The translations under genes were made by a program, and so were the position numbers. The notes under the pieces are model-generated. The model was not told the DNA's origin. It searched no databases and worked only from the letters and a program-made list of their open reading frames with translations. Below, in pieces: positions 49,394 to 58,375 of a stretch of 64,000 bases of DNA (positions within the stretch are counted from its first letter, which is position 1; the number at the start of each line of letters is the position of its first letter). The stretch lies in assembly GCF_022662305.1 (NCBI RefSeq), contig NZ_JAKNQH010000002.1:434001-498000 (forward strand), written 5' to 3'. The stretch comes from Sphingomonas sp. BAUL-RG-20F-R05-02 (lineage in GTDB: Bacteria; Pseudomonadota; Alphaproteobacteria; Sphingomonadales; Sphingomonadaceae).

Positions 49394-50266
49394 TCAGGCG
49401 GTGAGCGTGACGCGCAACTGGCACGACCAAGTGCCGCCGGGGGCGATCTCGAACACGCCGGGCTTGTCGCGGAAATCGCCGGTGTGACCCGCCGGGTCGG
49501 CGATGCCGTGCCACGGTTCGATACAGACGAAGCGCGCCGCCCCGGGCTTGCTCCAGATACCGAGCTTGTCGGCGTCGAAGGCGACATCCAGTTGCGGACC
49601 GGTCGACGCGCCGTAGCGGACGCTGCGCGAGGCGAGGCCGTTCCAGATCAGCGCGTCGTCGTCGAACAGGCCCTCCTTCAGATGGAGCACGCGCCCATCG
49701 AGCGGCGAGGCGCGATCGGCAGAGGTGGCGAGGCCGTCGTTGAGTTCGACCAGCGTACCGGGTTGGTCAGCGGCGAACACAATGCGGTGGTCCTCGCGCG
49801 GCGCGCCATAAGGGAGCGGCCACGCGAACGCGGGGTGGAAGCCGAAGCTGGCGGGCATGGCAACGTCGCCGCGATTGGTGATGGCGATGGCGACGGTGAG
49901 CGTCGCACCCGCGATGCTGTAGGTGGCATCGAGCGCGAAGGCGAACGGGTAGACCGCGCGCGTCTCCGCATCATCCACCAGCCGGAAGTGCGCGCTGGCC
50001 GCGTCATGATTGACCAGCGCGAAGTTGTGGCGGCGGGCGAAACCGTGCTGCTTCATCGGATATTCCGCACCGTCGAGGCGCAGCATATCGCCGTTGAGGC
50101 GGCCGACGAAGGGAAACAGCAGCGGCGCGTGACCGGTCCAGAACTTCGGATCGGCGTCGGTCATCAACTCGCGGCCTTGGGCGTCGCGCAGATGCGTGAG
50201 TTCCGCGCCGAACGGGTTGATCGCCGCACTCAGCCCGCCGCCCTTGATCTCGATCAGGTCCGCCAT
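49394..50266 (-). CDS. aldose 1-epimerase family protein (LacX-like)
   Basis: This 290-residue protein has the galactose-mutarotase fold. Conserved positions include FPFVGRLNGD near residue 55, the acid/base His in MKQHGFAR (about 74) and a second His in SFGFHPAFAWPLP (about 151); WSKPGAARFVCIEPWHGIAD is at the C-terminal sugar pocket. It belongs to the LacX-like branch of the family, whose sugar specificity is mostly unknown. It follows pheT by about 13 bases and is probably part of the phe operon tail without a functional link. Confidence 0.9.
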   Translation of the reverse strand: MADLIEIKGGGLSAAINPFGAELTHLRDAQGRELMTDADPKFWTGHAPLLFPFVGRLNGDMLRLDGAEYPMKQHGFARRHNFALVNHDAASAHFRLVDDAETRAVYPFAFALDATYSIAGATLTVAIAITNRGDVAMPASFGFHPAFAWPLPYGAPREDHRIVFAADQPGTLVELNDGLATSADRASPLDGRVLHLKEGLFDDDALIWNGLASRSVRYGASTGPQLDVAFDADKLGIWSKPGAARFVCIEPWHGIADPAGHTGDFRDKPGVFEIAPGGTWSCQLRVTLTA

Positions 50267-50278
50267 TCGCCGTCTCCC

Positions 50279-52654
50279 TTAGCCGCGCAGCACCGCGCCC
50301 TGTTTCGCCGCCGCCGCGACCACCTTGGCGGCGATCGCCTTGAGCGCCTCGTCGGTGAAGCTCTTGTCACCGGGTTGCAGCGTCACCTCGATCGCGACCG
50401 AACGCACACCCTCGCGCTCGAACACATCGAAAAGCCGCGCGGCGGTGATGCTCGCCTTGTCCGCGCCCTTCACCGCGCGCACCAGCGCATCGGCGGCGAG
50501 CCCGGCGGGAACGGTGAAGGCGAAGTCGCGCCGCACCGGCTGGAGCGCTGGCGGCGCATAGGCCGGGCGCATGAAGCCGGTTGCGCCGCGCTTGGCGGGG
50601 ATCGCATCGAGGAACAGCTCCACCGCCGCGACCGGGCCGTCGAGATCGAACGCGCGGGCGGTGAGCGGGTGAACGATGCCGAACGCCGCCAGCACCGTCT
50701 TCGGCCCGAGCCGCAGCGTGCCGGACTGGCCGGGGTGCCAATGTTCGCCGGCTTCTCCGAAGATTTGGAGATTGTCGACCGGCGCGCCGGCCGCGGCAAG
50801 CAGCGCGATCGCCTCCGCCTTGGCGTCGAACGCATCGAAGGGTTGCGCCTTGCCGCTTTGCCAGCCGCGCGGGTGCTTCTCGCCGGCCAGCACGACCCCG
50901 AGCGTGGCGCGTTCGGCGTCCGCCAGATAGCGGCGGCCGAGTTCGAACAGCCGCACGCCGTCCGCGCCACGCTTGAGGTTGCGCGCCGCCGCCGACAGCA
51001 GCCCGGGCAGCAGCGACGGGCGCATCACCTTAAGGTCTTCGCTGATCGGGTTGGCAAGGCTCCACGCGCCGCCGCCAAAGGGCGCGGCCTCGGCCTCGGA
51101 CAGGAAGCTCCACGTCACCGCCTCGTTCAGCCCGCGCGCGGCGGCGGCGCGACGGACGCGGCGTTCGACCTTCTGCTCGGGCGTCGCGGTCGGCGTGGCG
51201 ACGCCGGGAATGCGCGGCAGCGGCACCGGCGGGACATGGTCGATCCCCTCGATGCGGATCACCTCCTCGACCAGATCGGGCACGCCCTCGACATCGCGGC
51301 GCCAGCTCGGCACGCCGACATGCCAGTCCGCCGAGACGGTGAAGCCTAGGCTTTCGAGGATCGCCTGCTGCCGCTCGGGCGCGACGGCGAGGCCGCCGAG
51401 CGTCTCCGCACGCGCCGGATCATACGTGATGACCGTGGCGGGGACCGGCGGCTCGCCGGCGCGGGTGATGGCGCTGGGGATGCCGCCGCACAGGTTCACC
51501 ACCATGCGGCAAGCGATGGCGAGGCCGTCCTCGACGAACGCCGGATCGACGCCGCGCTCAAACCGCTGCCGCGCGTCGCTGGTGACGCTGAGCTTCTGGC
51601 CGGTGCGGGCGATGCTTTCGGGATCGAAATAGGCGCATTCGATCACCACGTCGGTGGTGTCGGCGCCACACCCCGACGACTCGCCGCCGATGATGCCGGC
51701 GATACCGAGCGCGCCGCTGTCGTCGGCGATCACGGTCATGATCTGGTCGAGCATGTAGGTCTTACCGTTGAGCGCGAGGAGTTGCTCACCCGGGTGCGCC
51801 TTGCGTGCGACGAGCCCGCCGGACAGCTTGGCGCGATCATAGACGTGGAGCGGCCGGCCGAGATCGAACGAGACGTAGTTGGTGATATCGACCAGCGCCG
51901 AGATCGGCTTTTGCCCGATCGCCTTGAGGCGGCGCGCCATCCACTCGGGCGCGGTGCCATTGACGACGCCGGATACGCTCTGGCCGTAGAATGCCGGACA
52001 ACCCGCAGTGTCTTCGATGCGGATCGCTGGCCCCGCGCCCTCGCCCGCGACCGGCGCGGGCGTTTGGCCGGTGCCGGGTACGACCAGCGGCTTGAGGCGC
52101 CCCAGACCGGCGGCGGCGAGATCGCGGGCGATGCCGCGCACGCCCATGCAATCCTGCTTGTTGGGGGTGATCGCGACGTCGATCACCGGATCGTTGAGGC
52201 TGGCATAGTCCGGATAGGGCGTACCGATCGGCGCATCGGCGGGCAGTTCGATGATGCCGTCATGATCGTCGCCAAGCTCCAGCTCGCGCGTCGAGCACAT
52301 CATGCCGTTCGACACGACCCCGCGAATCTCCGCGACCTTTAGCACCATGCCGTTGGCGGGCACGGTCGCGCCGGGCATGCCGAACACGCCGACCAGGCCG
52401 GCGCGCGCATTGGGGGCACCACACACGACCTGCATGGGACCGTCCCCGGCATCGACCGACAGCACTTGCAGCTTGTCCGCCTGCGGGTGGCGTTCGGCGG
52501 TGAGCACCTTGGCCACGCGGAACGCGGCGAGCTTCGCGCCGGGGTTCTCGACGCCTTCAAGCTCGAGGCCGATGCGGGTGAGCGTATCGGTAATCTCGGT
52601 GAGGGTCGCATCCGTGTCGAGATGCTCGTGCAGCCAGCTAAGCGTGAACTTCAT
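50279..52654 (-). CDS. pheT: phenylalanine-tRNA ligase beta subunit
   Basis: PheT is the large subunit of the alpha2-beta2 enzyme. The 791-residue product has the tRNA-binding OB domain (about 40-150, DKLQVLSVDAGDG), B3/B4 editing domain, B5 domain, the catalytic-like core and a C-terminal ferredoxin-fold anticodon-binding domain (about 700-790, PVRRDFAFTVPAGLAAD). The ATG overlaps the pheS stop by four bases (ATGA), giving strict coupling. GC content is high throughout, unlike the start of pheS. Confidence 0.97.
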   Translation of the reverse strand: MKFTLSWLHEHLDTDATLTEITDTLTRIGLELEGVENPGAKLAAFRVAKVLTAERHPQADKLQVLSVDAGDGPMQVVCGAPNARAGLVGVFGMPGATVPANGMVLKVAEIRGVVSNGMMCSTRELELGDDHDGIIELPADAPIGTPYPDYASLNDPVIDVAITPNKQDCMGVRGIARDLAAAGLGRLKPLVVPGTGQTPAPVAGEGAGPAIRIEDTAGCPAFYGQSVSGVVNGTAPEWMARRLKAIGQKPISALVDITNYVSFDLGRPLHVYDRAKLSGGLVARKAHPGEQLLALNGKTYMLDQIMTVIADDSGALGIAGIIGGESSGCGADTTDVVIECAYFDPESIARTGQKLSVTSDARQRFERGVDPAFVEDGLAIACRMVVNLCGGIPSAITRAGEPPVPATVITYDPARAETLGGLAVAPERQQAILESLGFTVSADWHVGVPSWRRDVEGVPDLVEEVIRIEGIDHVPPVPLPRIPGVATPTATPEQKVERRVRRAAAARGLNEAVTWSFLSEAEAAPFGGGAWSLANPISEDLKVMRPSLLPGLLSAAARNLKRGADGVRLFELGRRYLADAERATLGVVLAGEKHPRGWQSGKAQPFDAFDAKAEAIALLAAAGAPVDNLQIFGEAGEHWHPGQSGTLRLGPKTVLAAFGIVHPLTARAFDLDGPVAAVELFLDAIPAKRGATGFMRPAYAPPALQPVRRDFAFTVPAGLAADALVRAVKGADKASITAARLFDVFEREGVRSVAIEVTLQPGDKSFTDEALKAIAAKVVAAAAKQGAVLRG

Positions 52655-53808
52655 GCGCCGACTCCGCCGGACAAAGTGGGGACGTCGAGCGCGGAGAAGC
52701 CGTAATGCTTCAGCCAGCGCGCATCGCCGTCGAAGAAGGCGCGCAGATCGTCCATGCCGTATTTGAGCATCGCCAGCCGGTCGATCCCGCAGCCGAACGC
52801 GAAGCCCTGCCATTCGTCGGGATCGTAGCCGCCCGCCGCGATGACCGAGCGGTGGACCATGCCCGAGCCGAGCACCTCCATCCAGCCATCCGAGCCGCCG
52901 ATCACGCGCTTGCCGTTCACGACCGAGAAGCCGACATCGACCTCCGCCGATGGCTCGGTGAACGGGAAGTAGCTCGGGCGCAGCCGCAGGACGATATCGT
53001 CGCGCTCGAAGAACGCCTTGAGGAAGGTCTCGAGCGTCCATTTGAGGTGGCCGAGCGTGATCCCCTTGTCGATCACCAGCCCCTCGACCTGGTGGAACAT
53101 CGGCGTGTGGGTCGCGTCCGAATCGCTGCGATAGGTGCGGCCGGGCGCGATGATGCGGATCGGCTTGCTGCCGCCCGCCGCCTGCATCGCGCGAATCTGC
53201 ACCGGACTCGTATGCGTGCGCAGCACGCGCGCTTCCTCGCCATCGTGCGCGTTAAGATAGAAGGTATCGTGCATCGCCCGCGCCGGGTGCGTCTCGGGCA
53301 TGTTGAGCGCGGTGAAGTTGTACCACTGCGTCTCGATCTCCGGCCCGGTCGCGACCGCGAAGCCGAGGTCCGCGAAGATTTCCGCCAGTTCGTCCATCAC
53401 CTGCGAAACCGGGTGGATGCTGCCGAGCGGCGCGGCTTCGGCGGGGAGCGTCATGTCGAGCGTCTCGCGCGCCAGTTTCGCGTCGAGTTCGGCACGGTCG
53501 AGCGCGGCCTTGCGATCGGCGATCGCTACTTGTACCTCTTCGCGAAGCCTATTGAACCTGTATGAAGCGGGCGCGCGATTTTCTGGAGGAAGCCCTCCAA
53601 TCAGCTTTAGCCAAATTGACACCACTCCGGTTTTCCCAAGAGCAGCGACACGAACGGCATCTAAGGCGGCCAAGGTTTCACTCGTAGCGGCTTCATCAAG
53701 TATCCGCTTTCGCGTAAGATGAAATTGCTCTTCAGAAACGCCCAGATTGCCGATTTCATCAAGCGACTTGCGAAGCTCAGGTGGCAGTTCGTGCAATTCG
53801 ACTGGCAT
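52651..53808 (-). CDS. pheS: phenylalanine-tRNA ligase alpha subunit (mosaic 5' end)
   Basis: PheS carries the class II aminoacylation core: motif 2 in APGRTYRSDSDATHTPMFHQVEG (residues about 220-242) and motif 3 in FAFGCGIDRLAMLKYG (about 345-360). At 385 residues it is about 25-30 longer than usual at the N-terminus. Bases 53521-53820, covering roughly codons 1-95, are 51% GC by hand count, against 72% for the 60-base blocks on both sides, and use codons rare elsewhere in the window. Residues 1-95 still match a PheS coiled-coil domain (LDAVRVAALGKTG). AAGGA lies nine bases before the ATG. Confidence 0.95.
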   Translation of the reverse strand: MPVELHELPPELRKSLDEIGNLGVSEEQFHLTRKRILDEAATSETLAALDAVRVAALGKTGVVSIWLKLIGGLPPENRAPASYRFNRLREEVQVAIADRKAALDRAELDAKLARETLDMTLPAEAAPLGSIHPVSQVMDELAEIFADLGFAVATGPEIETQWYNFTALNMPETHPARAMHDTFYLNAHDGEEARVLRTHTSPVQIRAMQAAGGSKPIRIIAPGRTYRSDSDATHTPMFHQVEGLVIDKGITLGHLKWTLETFLKAFFERDDIVLRLRPSYFPFTEPSAEVDVGFSVVNGKRVIGGSDGWMEVLGSGMVHRSVIAAGGYDPDEWQGFAFGCGIDRLAMLKYGMDDLRAFFDGDARWLKHYGFSALDVPTLSGGVGA

Positions 53809-53867
53809 ATTAGGATTCCTTGGGTACGCCTCGCCTCGAAGCCGAGCGCGGCGGTCAGGTCAAGCGT

Positions 53868-54488
53868 TCAGACGCGCGCGCCGAGCAGTGCGGCGCCGAA
53901 ACCGATGAAGAGGACACCGGACGCGCGGTTGAACAGCCGTCGCCGGTTGGCGGGCGCGAGCCACGCTGCGAGGCTGCGGCCGCCGAGCGCATAGACGCTG
54001 TACCACGCCCCTTCGATCACCACGAAGCTCGCCACCAGCACGCCGAGCTGCGCAGCGAACGGGCGGTGCAGATCGACGAACTGCGGGAACAGCGCGGCGG
54101 CGAAGATTATGAGCTTCGGATTGGACAGGCCGGTGCCGAGCCCGGTGAGGTACAGCGCGCGCAGCGACCGCTGCGGGGTGGCCACCCCCTCCTCGGCGAT
54201 GCCGACCGGCGCGCGCCACGCCTTGACGCCGAGCCAAACCAGATACGCCACGCCGACATAACGGATCGCGGTGTAGAGCAGCGGCGACGCCTTCAGCAGC
54301 GCGCCCAGCCCCGCCGCCGAGGCGAGCAGGCACAGCAGCACCGCGCTCATCAACCCGGCCATCGACGCGAGCGCGCGGCGTGGGCCGTGCTGGATGCTCT
54401 GCACCATGACGTGCAGCATGTTGGGGCCGGGCGTGCCGGAGATCAGGAAGACGACGGTGACGTAGAGCCACCAGGTTTGCAGTGCCAT
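53868..54488 (-). CDS. LysE-type amino acid exporter
   Basis: This 206-residue inner-membrane protein has six hydrophobic spans and the LysE/RhtB signature FLISGTPGPNMLHVM (about 14-28), with GLGTGLSNPKLIIFAAALFPQF (about 115-136) as the second conserved motif. LysE members export amino acids such as lysine, homoserine or threonine. GGAGGG lies five bases before the ATG at 54488. It sits between rplT and pheS, where most bacteria have no gene. The substrate is unknown. Confidence 0.9.
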   Translation of the reverse strand: MALQTWWLYVTVVFLISGTPGPNMLHVMVQSIQHGPRRALASMAGLMSAVLLCLLASAAGLGALLKASPLLYTAIRYVGVAYLVWLGVKAWRAPVGIAEEGVATPQRSLRALYLTGLGTGLSNPKLIIFAAALFPQFVDLHRPFAAQLGVLVASFVVIEGAWYSVYALGGRSLAAWLAPANRRRLFNRASGVLFIGFGAALLGARV

Positions 54489-54584
54489 CTGACCCTCCTT
54501 ATCGTTCTCCGCCTGGCGGAAATCCAAACGAAAAGGGCGCCGGTGTTGCCACCGACGCCCCATTTCGCTTGCGTGCAAGTCGCC

Positions 54585-54950
54585 TCAGGCGGCCTGGGGC
54601 AGAGCCGCCTTCGCCTGCGCGATGATCGCGCTGAACGCTGCACCCTCGTGCATCGCGATATCGGCCAGGACCTTCCGGTCGAGTTCAACGCCGGCGAGCT
54701 TCAGGCCATGCATGAACGTCGCATAGGTCAGGCCCTCGACGCGGACGGCCGCGTTGATGCGCTGGATCCACAGGGCGCGGAACGTGCGCTTCTTAACCTT
54801 GCGGTCGCGATACGCATATTGGCCGGCCTTCTCGACAGCCTGACGGGCGATGCGGATCGTGTTCTTGCGACGGCCATAATAGCCCTTCGCCTGATCGAGA
54901 ATCCGGTTGTGCTTGGCGCGGGTGGTAACACCCCGTTTTACGCGTGCCAT
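54585..54950 (-). CDS. rplT: 50S ribosomal protein L20
   Basis: L20 is a 121-residue rRNA-binding protein needed early in 50S assembly. It begins [30 protein letters not shown], the family start, and contains [20 protein letters not shown]. It follows rpmI after about 18 bases. In some bacteria L20 represses rpmI-rplT translation; whether that occurs here cannot be told. infC, the usual first gene of this operon, is not upstream here. Confidence 0.98.
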   Translation of the reverse strand: MARVKRGVTTRAKHNRILDQAKGYYGRRKNTIRIARQAVEKAGQYAYRDRKVKKRTFRALWIQRINAAVRVEGLTYATFMHGLKLAGVELDRKVLADIAMHEGAAFSAIIAQAKAALPQAA

Positions 54951-54968
54951 CTATCTATATCCTTCCGC

Positions 54969-55172
54969 TCAACGCAGGCCGTAAGGGGCCCAGGCCTTCA
55001 CCGCAGCGGTATCCGCCTTGGCGAGAACCTTGGTGCCGCGATTCTGGCGGATGTACTTGCCGTTGTGATGCAACAGGCGGTGGCGCTTGCCGGCGACGCC
55101 GTGCTTCAACAGGCCGGTGGCGGTGAACTTGAAGCGCTTCTTAACGCCGCTCTTGGTCTTGAGTTTGGGCAT
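54969..55172 (-). CDS. rpmI: 50S ribosomal protein L35
   Basis: L35 is a 67-residue basic protein. It shows MPKLKTKSGVKKRFKFTATG and the C-terminal KADTAAVKAWAPYGLR. AAAGGA lies about six bases upstream of the ATG. It heads the minus-strand run rpmI-rplT-LysE-pheS-pheT. The gene is divergent from AsmA, with a promoter at 55261-55289. Confidence 0.98.
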   Translation of the reverse strand: MPKLKTKSGVKKRFKFTATGLLKHGVAGKRHRLLHHNGKYIRQNRGTKVLAKADTAAVKAWAPYGLR

Positions 55173-55260
55173 TTTCGTCCTTTCTAATACGCGACGATCT
55201 ATGAACGGCCACGGCAGCCCATACCGGCCGGGCAGTTCCTCTTACTCGCGGGAAGCGGGG

Positions 55261-55289
55261 CGCATAGCGATTCGTGCCGGGGATTGCAA
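55261..55289 (-). promoter_or_regulatory. housekeeping promoter for rpmI-rplT
   Basis: Read on the minus strand: TTGCAA (55289-55284), 17 bases, TATGCG (55266-55261). The predicted start near 55254 leaves a leader of about 80 bases before rpmI. Confidence 0.5.
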
Positions 55290-55319
55290 CCCGAACCGCT
55301 TTGCGCGCATTGAGGCGCC

Positions 55320-57461
55320 ATGGACACAGCCGGCCCCATCACCCCCGAGGACCGGATCGCCGATCACGGCGAACCTGCACCCCGTCGCCACCGCCGCGCA
55401 TGGCGGATCGTCCGCAACATCGCGATCGGGCTGGTCGCGGCGATCTTCTTGGTGTGGCTGGTGCTGTACATCACCAAGGGCCGCTTCCTGAAGCACCCGT
55501 TCGAGCGGATCACCGCCGGCCTGCTCCACCGCGACCTAAAAGTGCGGGGCGATTTCCAGCTCTATTTCGATCCGCTCGACATCAAGTTTCTTGCCGAGGG
55601 GATCACGATCTCGAATCCGTCGTGGGCGACCAGGCCCAACCTGTTCGAGGCGGGGCGGATCGACACGCGGATCGCGCCGCTTTCGATGATCTGGGGGCGC
55701 AAACGGTTGCACTTCCTCAATCTTACCAAGGGTGCGATCGATCTCGAATGGGATGCCGCGCACAAGCACAACAGCTGGACGTTCGGTGACGGCAAGGGCG
55801 GCAAGCCGCTGACGCTGCCGCTGATCCGCCGCGCGCTCGTCGCGCAGACGACCTTGCGCTACCGTGATCCGCAGATGCGACTGGTGACCGACCTGTCGTT
55901 CGAGCCGATCCGGTCGCAGGGCACCAGCATCACCGATGCGATCCGCTTCACCGGCAACGGGGTTGTGCGCGATACACCGTTCACCCTGTCGGGCGCGATG
56001 CTGTCGCCCAATGCGACGGTCGCACGCGGCAAGAACGAACTGCAACTGACGGCACACGCCGCGCACAACATCGTCGACGTGTCGGGCACGCTGCCGGGCC
56101 TGACCGATATCGAGGGGGTACCGCTTGCCGTGAAGGCGCGTGGGCGAAATGCCGCCGAACTGCTCGACATCATCGGCGTGGTGATCCCGCGCACCCGCAC
56201 CTACACCGCCCGTTCGACGCTGGTGAAGACCGGCGAGGAATATGCCTTTACGCATCTGGCCGGAACATTCGGTGCAAGCGACCTGTCGGGCAATTTCACG
56301 ATCCGCAACGTGAAGCCGCGCCTCAAAATCGACGCCAAGCTCGCCACGCGCAAGCTCGATATCGTCGATGCCGCGCCGTTTATCGGCTACAACCCCGATA
56401 CCGTCGCCGCCAAAGGCGCGATCGCCGCCGCCGCGGAAACCGGCGCGGGCGCCTCGCACATCCTGCCGGACGCAAACCTGCGGGTTGAGTCGATCAAGAA
56501 CTTCGATGCCGATGCGCACTGGACGGTCGGCGTGGTGCGATCGCGCAACGTGCCGATCTCGCATATCGACCTCACCGTGTCGCTGGTCGACCGGTTGCTC
56601 AAGCTCTCGCCGCTCACCTTTTCGATGGCGCGCGGCAATGTCGCCGCCGATATCATCATGGACGAGCGTCGCGCGCCGATGCACACCGATTACGACATCC
56701 GCCTAGCGCCGACGCCGATGGGCAGGCTGCTCGCCGGCTATGGCGTCGACGAGGCGGGGACGAGCGGCGTCGTCAAAGGCCATATCACACTGGCTGGCGA
56801 TGGCGACACGCTGCACGATTCGCTGGCGAGTTCGCATGGCCGCATCGCGTTCATCCTGCCCGAAGGCACGTTCTGGACGCGCAACGTGCAGCTCGCCGAG
56901 CTCGATATCGGTACGTTCGTGCAGAAGATGTTCCAGGACAAGCTCAAGGAGCCGGTCCATATCAACTGCGGGCTGATCGGCTTCACCGTAGGGCACGGCG
57001 TGGCGGCGGCGGACCCGATCCTGATCGACACCACCAAGAACGTGATGATCGGGCGCGGCGGCTTCGGCTTCGGCACCGAGGCGATCGACATGGCGTTCCG
57101 CGCCGACGCCAAGAAGATCAGCCTGTTCTCCGCGCAGTCACCAATTGGCATCGAGGGCAGCTTCGCCAAGCCACGCATCAACCCGATCAGCCCCGATCTG
57201 GTCGCGCGCGCGGGTGCGGGGGTCGCGCTCGGGCTGGTCGGCACGCCACTGGCGGCGGTGCTGGCGTTCGTCGACGTGGGCGATGCCAAGGCCGCGCAAT
57301 GCGGCCCGGTGCTGGCGGGCGCGACCGCCACGGCGCAACGCACCACCAAGGGCAAACCGCGTGACGATGTCGGCCACGGCACCACCGCCAAGGCCGAGGA
57401 TGGCAAGAAGGCGCCGGGCGAGCGCAAGGAGCAGCACAAGAAGTTCTTTGGGCTGTTCTGA
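55320..57461 (+). CDS. AsmA family protein
   Basis: This 713-residue envelope protein has one transmembrane span near the N-terminus (about residues 34-51, IAIGLVAAIFLVWLVLYI) and a long periplasmic part. The AsmA_N signature lies at about 65-150 (LKVRGDFQLYFDPLDIKF, SWATRPNLFEAGRIDTRI) and AsmA_2-like segments at 480-640. AsmA-like proteins are elongated and are thought to move phospholipid between membranes. The C-terminus is Lys-rich. It is divergent from rpmI. No partner gene is adjacent. Confidence 0.9.
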   Translation: MDTAGPITPEDRIADHGEPAPRRHRRAWRIVRNIAIGLVAAIFLVWLVLYITKGRFLKHPFERITAGLLHRDLKVRGDFQLYFDPLDIKFLAEGITISNPSWATRPNLFEAGRIDTRIAPLSMIWGRKRLHFLNLTKGAIDLEWDAAHKHNSWTFGDGKGGKPLTLPLIRRALVAQTTLRYRDPQMRLVTDLSFEPIRSQGTSITDAIRFTGNGVVRDTPFTLSGAMLSPNATVARGKNELQLTAHAAHNIVDVSGTLPGLTDIEGVPLAVKARGRNAAELLDIIGVVIPRTRTYTARSTLVKTGEEYAFTHLAGTFGASDLSGNFTIRNVKPRLKIDAKLATRKLDIVDAAPFIGYNPDTVAAKGAIAAAAETGAGASHILPDANLRVESIKNFDADAHWTVGVVRSRNVPISHIDLTVSLVDRLLKLSPLTFSMARGNVAADIIMDERRAPMHTDYDIRLAPTPMGRLLAGYGVDEAGTSGVVKGHITLAGDGDTLHDSLASSHGRIAFILPEGTFWTRNVQLAELDIGTFVQKMFQDKLKEPVHINCGLIGFTVGHGVAAADPILIDTTKNVMIGRGGFGFGTEAIDMAFRADAKKISLFSAQSPIGIEGSFAKPRINPISPDLVARAGAGVALGLVGTPLAAVLAFVDVGDAKAAQCGPVLAGATATAQRTTKGKPRDDVGHGTTAKAEDGKKAPGERKEQHKKFFGLF

Positions 57462-57519
57462 ACCGCCGCTTCCTTTGTGAAGGAGGGGCAGGTTTAAAAG
57501 CCCGTGTCGGTCGCGAGCC

Positions 57520-58308
57520 TCAATGCCCCTTGCAGGCGAGCGCCTCGAGAATCTCCTCGATCCGCGCCGGGTCGCCCGCCGCGACCACTTCGCCGATGCT
57601 GTCGGCGGTGAGCGGATCGCCCTGCCAGTCGCACATCCGCCCTCCCGCGCCCTCTACGATCGGCACCAAGGCGGCGAAATCGTGCAGCTTGAGCCCCGCC
57701 TCGACCACCACGTCGAGCCAGCCGCTCGCCACGCAGCCGTAATTGTAGCAGTCGCCGCCCAGCACCGTGCTCATCACCGCGCCGTCGAGATGCTCGAACG
57801 CGTGCAACTGGCTATCATCGAACAACGCGGGCGAGGTGGTACCGAGCAGCGCCTTCGCGAGATCGGGGCAACGCCGCGTCTGGGCGGGCGCGCCGTTGAA
57901 CATCGTCGGACGCCCGACCGTGCCGACCCAGCGCTCCTTCAGGATTGGTTGGTCGAGCACGCCGAGCACCGGCCACCCTTCCGCCACCAGCGCGATCAGC
58001 GTGCCGAAGATCGGCCGCCCGGAGATGAACGCGCGCGTGCCGTCGATCGGGTCGAGCACCCAGGCGCGGCCGCTGGTGCCATCGCGCACGCCATATTCCT
58101 CGCCGATGATCGCATCCTCGGGAAAGCGTCGCTCGATCAGCGTCCGCATCGCCGCCTCCGCCGCGCGGTCGGCGAGCGTGACCGGCGACGCGTCGTCCTT
58201 CGCTTCCAGCCCGTGAGGCTTGCGATAATAAGGCAGGATCGCCGCACCCGCCGCGTCGGCGAGTTGGGCGGCGAGATCGAGATCGGCAGGGGAAACGCGC
58301 ATTGCCAT
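57520..58308 (-). CDS. hisN: histidinol-phosphatase, inositol monophosphatase family
   Basis: The 262-residue protein belongs to the IMPase superfamily. Metal ligands are visible in IIGEEYG (about 66-72) and WVLDPIDGT (about 83-91), with Asp in LKLHDFAALVPIVEGAGG (about 208). The pattern matches the HisN-type histidinol-phosphatases of alpha- and actinobacteria, completing histidine synthesis with hisC (27799). The two genes are not linked. Myo-inositol or other phosphates as substrate cannot be excluded. The start overlaps no neighbour; pldA is divergent. Confidence 0.92.
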   Translation of the reverse strand: MAMRVSPADLDLAAQLADAAGAAILPYYRKPHGLEAKDDASPVTLADRAAEAAMRTLIERRFPEDAIIGEEYGVRDGTSGRAWVLDPIDGTRAFISGRPIFGTLIALVAEGWPVLGVLDQPILKERWVGTVGRPTMFNGAPAQTRRCPDLAKALLGTTSPALFDDSQLHAFEHLDGAVMSTVLGGDCYNYGCVASGWLDVVVEAGLKLHDFAALVPIVEGAGGRMCDWQGDPLTADSIGEVVAAGDPARIEEILEALACKGH

Positions 58309-58375
58309 CGCCTAGCCGCGCTGCCACTAAACCGCCAGCGTTGAGAATCGGATACCCGACGCGGGGGAGCCTGCC

